Assembly (NCBI GenBank): GCA_023511755.1
Contig: JAIMAW010000015.1
Span: 1-8,789 of the forward strand
Direction: 5' to 3'
Length of the DNA: 8,789 nt
Source: Candidatus Pacearchaeota archaeon
GTDB taxonomy: Archaea > Nanobdellota > Nanobdellia > Pacearchaeales > UBA284
Below are positions 6,513 to 8,789 of the stretch, one piece after another. The notes under the pieces were generated by a model. That model was not told where the DNA came from and made no database searches. It was given only the letters and a program-made list of their open reading frames with translations. The first letter of the stretch is position 1, and each line of letters begins with the position of its first letter. Position numbers and translations under genes: made by a program.

Positions 6513-7502
6513 TTATCGTTTGATCGTTATTAATAGTGCTAGAAATAGCCCTATATTGGCCCCAAGGATTACCTTGACGAATTGTTCTACACTCCCATGG
6601 AAAAGTATTAGAAACGCTATCTGCAAAAATAAAGCTGCACTGAGTATCCTTGCGGTAGTTTTTTTGTGCCAGTCTATTGAAAGATTGTAAAATATAATCA
6701 GAGAAGAGAAAGAAAGGAAGGTCATGGCCAAGACCATATACTTAAGCAAAGGAGTAGCAGCTATATACTTATTGCCCACGACAAGGTTTATGATCACCTC
6801 AGGGAAGATGAACGATAGGAATAAAATAATTCCAGAAATTGTCGCAAGGAAGCCGAGCGCCCTGAATAATATCTTTCTGCTTTCTTTTCTGCTTCTCTCT
6901 GTCTTCTGTTTTTCATGTTTCTCAGTTACTTCAGAAAACATTGCTCTCGTCAATCCGGCAGAGCCGAAAAGCACCACCTTCCCTATAACTGAAATCGCAC
7001 TGTAGAGCCCAGCATCGATAGGGCTGAAAAAATACCTCGCCATGATGATATCTATAGAATAAAGGGATATGAACAAGAAGAAGATGATGAATGCAGATAA
7101 AGAGTAACGCATTATTGTCTTCTCGAAAGAAAAAGATTTTGCCTTTACCCTTATTATATCCTTTAAAGGAATGAGTCCTGCAAAAAAGGCAACTATCAAA
7201 GAGAGAGGGATTGCAACAAGCACCCCGTAAATACCGGTGCCTGCAAGCACAAGGATAATTGCTACGGCTAATTTCGCCACCATCTCAACCGAATTGTTTA
7301 TCCCAAGCTGGCCAAAGCGGTTTGTTCCTTGCAATACCCCCCATACGACAGGCAGGATAAAAGCCACCACGAGAGAGAAGCTTATTATTATGATGGTCCA
7401 AACATTGGTGTGCCACACTTGCACCCATAGGGGGAGGAGGAGCAAGAATGCTGCAAAAAGAATTATTGAGAAAATAAAAATGTTTTTTATAGCCTTGAAC
7501 AT
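6513..7502 (-). CDS. Oligosaccharide flippase (Wzx/MATE-like), C-terminal portion after an in-frame stop
   Basis: The 329 residues from the first ATG after the interrupting TAG contain about ten hydrophobic segments of a polysaccharide-export flippase. Such proteins turn lipid-linked glycans from the inner to the outer face of the membrane. The segment IDIIMARYFFSPIDAGLYSA, followed by a conserved I-G-K, is the characteristic central motif of the family. Joined with the upstream piece (7775-7578) and the in-frame link, the gene spans 6513-7775, about 420 residues and about 12 membrane segments, the family norm. The 329-residue product alone would lack the first two membrane segments and is unlikely to work. 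The ATG at 7502 is merely the first internal Met; no GTG or TTG lies between it and the TAG. Its position before aglB fits delivery of the dolichol-linked glycan. The transported lipid is inferred. Confidence 0.8.
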   Translation of the reverse strand: MFKAIKNIFIFSIILFAAFLLLLPLWVQVWHTNVWTIIIISFSLVVAFILPVVWGVLQGTNRFGQLGINNSVEMVAKLAVAIILVLAGTGIYGVLVAIPLSLIVAFFAGLIPLKDIIRVKAKSFSFEKTIMRYSLSAFIIFFLFISLYSIDIIMARYFFSPIDAGLYSAISVIGKVVLFGSAGLTRAMFSEVTEKHEKQKTERSRKESRKILFRALGFLATISGIILFLSFIFPEVIINLVVGNKYIAATPLLKYMVLAMTFLSFSSLIIFYNLSIDWHKKTTARILSAALFLQIAFLILFHGSVEQFVKVILGANIGLFLALLITIKR

Positions 7503-7580
7503 AAGCCCTTTTATACTCCCCCTATCCTCTTTGACCCAGAAAGCAGAAGTATACTTAGCTATAACTGTTCTTATAGTCTA
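7503..7580 (-). other. In-frame TAG and readable link between the two flippase pieces
   Basis: Reading on from the N-terminal piece without changing frame gives S-V-P-N, a TAG at 7580-7578, then TIRTVIAKYTSAFWVKEDRG and S-I-K-G-L into the Met at 7502. Flippases of this family normally read a Pro followed closely by T-I-Q-T-V-V-A-K/R-Y-V-S at this point. The protein homology therefore runs straight through the stop, with no indel. One base change from several sense codons (for example GAG, CAG, AAG, TAC or TGG) would explain it. Confidence 0.85.
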
Positions 7581-7775
7581 ATTAGGCACAGAGAACAGAT
7601 AAGTGAGGGCAATAAGAGAATATAATAAGCCATACTCTTCAACACTCAACATCCTGGCCATAATAAAATAAAAGAGATAGCTGCCGATTGCGGCTAATCC
7701 AAGACCCCCCCAAAGGATAAACGCGCGTCTTGTCATTGGCGTTTTCGCCAACACTTTTTTGATTTTGTTCAACAT
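7578..7775 (-). CDS. Oligosaccharide flippase, N-terminal fragment ending at TAG
   Basis: This 65-residue open frame is the beginning of the flippase. A basic cytosolic start (MLNKIKKVLAKTPMTRR) is followed by a first membrane helix (about 19-40). Then comes ARMLSVEEYGLLYSLIAL (40-57), the 'L-x-x-x-E-Y-G-L' motif that follows helix 1 in Wzx/MATE-type exporters. It ends in the second helix at S-V-P-N and a TAG. The ATG at 7775 lies 31 bases after the SpoIIM-family stop, preceded by CTAGGGCGAT, which is at best a weak ribosome-binding site. On its own the fragment would not be functional; it belongs to the gene that continues in the same frame to 6513. Confidence 0.75.
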   Translation of the reverse strand: MLNKIKKVLAKTPMTRRAFILWGGLGLAAIGSYLFYFIMARMLSVEEYGLLYSLIALTYLFSVPN

Positions 7776-7806
7776 ATCGCCCTAGATAGCTTTGTTTAGT
7801 TAAGAT

Positions 7807-8685
7807 TTAGAACAAAGTAGGAGTTATAAAAACTTCTATAAAGGCAGCTATAATTAAAACTAGAAGAGAAATTATTATCAGGTCCAAGGAGTCCTCAAGC
7901 ACGCGCCAGAATTTCTCATTCCCAAACTCATGTTTTATTATTGCAGTTCCGATAACCCCCCCGGCAAGGGCCACTAAAAAATAGGAGGCTATTTCAGGAA
8001 ATCCATGGACCATATAGCGCAAAAACCCGGCCGGCAACTGCGCTAAATTGTTACGCGCAAAAATCCCTACGGCGGCGGCAATGACGCTTCCATTCCATAC
8101 AAGTATAAATATCGCCCCTGCTCCAAAAAGGAAAGAGAACAACAAAGAGAAGAGCAAGACATAGAAATTGTTTGACAGTATTGTAGAGACCCTCGCCATT
8201 CCATCACTAATGTTGGGCATTTTATTTTGCGTTTCAGTTATCCTGCCCGTCAAATGCCCTTCTACACACTCTTCAAAGCTGTATCTCGCGTTGACAAGAC
8301 AGTAGGTTTCTATTTGCGCTTTAAAATTAATCATTGTAGTTTCTTTAGGCAATAAGATATAAAGTAGAGAGAAGGCGACAAGATACCCCAAAAAAAGGAA
8401 AAGCAAAGCGCTTAGGGCCTTGCCATGCTCCTTTAGCAATCTCTTTTCACTCCGTATTTTGACATCTTTCTCTTCTTCTGTCTTGATTAGATAAAAAAAG
8501 AAAGGGATTGAAAAAAGAACAGTAAAACAGACTATCAAGATGCTGATATGCTTTTCGAAAACAAGGTTTTTCAGGAAAAGGAAGTCAGTAAGAAGTACGG
8601 AAACAGCAGCATAGAGCGCGCCGATAAAAAACATTTCCCAAGGCCTGCGTTCTGCTTTTTTAGGATTTATTAGGCTTTCGAGCAT
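7807..8685 (-). CDS. SpoIIM-family (DUF95, stage II sporulation protein M-like) membrane protein
   Basis: This 292-residue integral membrane protein has about six or seven hydrophobic segments (about 17-37, 46-66, 91-112, 172-197, 198-210, 225-250 and 267-288). The start M-L-E-S-L-I-N-P-K-K-A-E-R-R-P-W-E-M-F-F is a signature of the archaeal SpoIIM-like group and fixes the ATG at 8685. The C-terminal block V-W-N-G-S-V-I-A-A-A-V-G (196-207) and HGFPEIASYFLVALAGGVIG (227-246) is the conserved core of the family. A loop between the third and fourth segments (113-171) holds two cysteines (C129, C140) and an N-I-S sequon (N158). In Bacillus SpoIIM acts in engulfment; the archaeal role is not established and nothing here settles it. 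Its 31-base distance to the flippase suggests co-transcription, but that does not prove a glycosylation role. No lesion is seen. Confidence 0.88.
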   Translation of the reverse strand: MLESLINPKKAERRPWEMFFIGALYAAVSVLLTDFLFLKNLVFEKHISILIVCFTVLFSIPFFFYLIKTEEEKDVKIRSEKRLLKEHGKALSALLFLFLGYLVAFSLLYILLPKETTMINFKAQIETYCLVNARYSFEECVEGHLTGRITETQNKMPNISDGMARVSTILSNNFYVLLFSLLFSFLFGAGAIFILVWNGSVIAAAVGIFARNNLAQLPAGFLRYMVHGFPEIASYFLVALAGGVIGTAIIKHEFGNEKFWRVLEDSLDLIIISLLVLIIAAFIEVFITPTLF

Positions 8686-8723
8686 TTTCCTTCTTGGCCT
8701 CTTTTTATGTTCCTCTATTTCGT

Positions 8724-8739
8724 GGATAGGTAGCTATCC
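8724..8739. repeat. Short inverted repeat upstream of the SpoIIM-family gene
   Basis: GGATAG, a 4-base spacer GTAG and CTATCC form a perfect 6-bp inverted repeat. It lies between the TATA-like box at 8750-8741 and the expected transcription start near 8720. It also touches the TAG that may end the upstream gene. A protein-binding operator or a small hairpin are both possible; no U-run follows on the minus strand, so a terminator is not supported. Confidence 0.4.
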
Positions 8740-8789
8740 TATTTTAAAAAGGTTTCCAAATACGGTTCTGTTAAGTCTTCGGTTAGTGA
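8739..8789 (-). CDS. Possible 3' end of an upstream gene (partial)
   Basis: From the window edge the minus strand reads SLTEDLTEPYLETFLK and then a TAG at 8741-8739. The peptide looks like a natural amphipathic protein C-terminus, and the stop falls 53 bases before the SpoIIM-family ATG. Only 16 residues are visible, so neither the family nor even the coding status is certain. If real, it shows that TAG is used as an ordinary terminator in this genome. Confidence 0.4.
   Translation of the reverse strand, partial: SLTEDLTEPYLETFLK
8741..8750 (-). promoter_or_regulatory. TATA-like box upstream of the SpoIIM-family gene
   Basis: The minus strand reads GGAAACCTTTTTAAAATAGG, with TTTTTAAAAT at 8750-8741 as a plausible archaeal TATA box and GAAAC as a possible BRE. 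Transcription starting about 25 bases on would begin near 8720 and leave a leader of about 34 bases. It overlaps the last codons of the putative upstream gene, as is common in compact archaeal genomes. Confidence 0.35.

Noticed and set aside
7578..7580. Pyrrolysine insertion as the preferred reading of the flippase TAG
   Set aside because: Pyrrolysine is known mainly from methylamine methyltransferases and from a few lineages that recode TAG. No pyl genes are in the window and the site is not catalytic, so it is kept only as an alternative.
7237..7581. Plus-strand open frame across the flippase TAG region
   Set aside because: The minus strand carries continuous flippase homology on both sides of the TAG; the plus frame has no family resemblance.

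Overview
All protein genes in this window lie on the minus strand, so it is described in the direction of transcription, from high to low coordinates. The sequence looks archaeal. It has a long AglB-type oligosaccharyltransferase, a dolichyl-phosphate GlcNAc-1-phosphate transferase of the AglH/DPAGT1 type, an archaeal-style SpoIIM-family membrane protein and TATA-like promoter boxes. The tight AT-rich packing and the protein style suggest a DPANN archaeon of the Nanoarchaeota/Woesearchaeales/Pacearchaeales kind. That placement is inferred from recall of protein style, not from a search.

Layout: (1) 8789-8739, a possible 3' tail of an upstream gene. (2) 8685-7807, a SpoIIM-family (DUF95) membrane protein preceded by a TATA-like box and a 6-bp inverted repeat. 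(3) 7775-6513, a Wzx/MATE-type lipid-linked oligosaccharide flippase, interrupted by one in-frame TAG at 7578-7580. (4) 6441-3484, AglB. (5) 3458-2451, the AglH/DPAGT1-like transferase. (6) 2397-1301, a non-hydrolysing UDP-GlcNAc 2-epimerase (WecB family) whose canonical C-terminus is displaced by a one-base frameshift. (7) 1294-656, a class I SAM methyltransferase. (8) 659-153, the N-terminal half of a family-4 glycosyltransferase, also ending at a frameshift. (9) 1-135, an open frame without a visible start that does not look like the missing glycosyltransferase half.

The genes make sense as an N-glycosylation locus. The epimerase would supply an activated sugar such as UDP-ManNAc. The AglH-like enzyme would load the first sugar phosphate on dolichol phosphate, and the glycosyltransferase would extend the glycan. 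The methyltransferase might decorate it, the flippase would turn it to the outside, and AglB would transfer it to Asn-X-Ser/Thr sites. I do not see an undescribed system here.

Three features deserve attention. Three biosynthetic genes carry single-event lesions while the larger genes are intact. Base composition drops sharply from the conserved half (above about 2450) to the sugar-tailoring half (below about 2412). The left edge looks like a junction. I saw no tRNA, rRNA, CRISPR array or insertion sequence.
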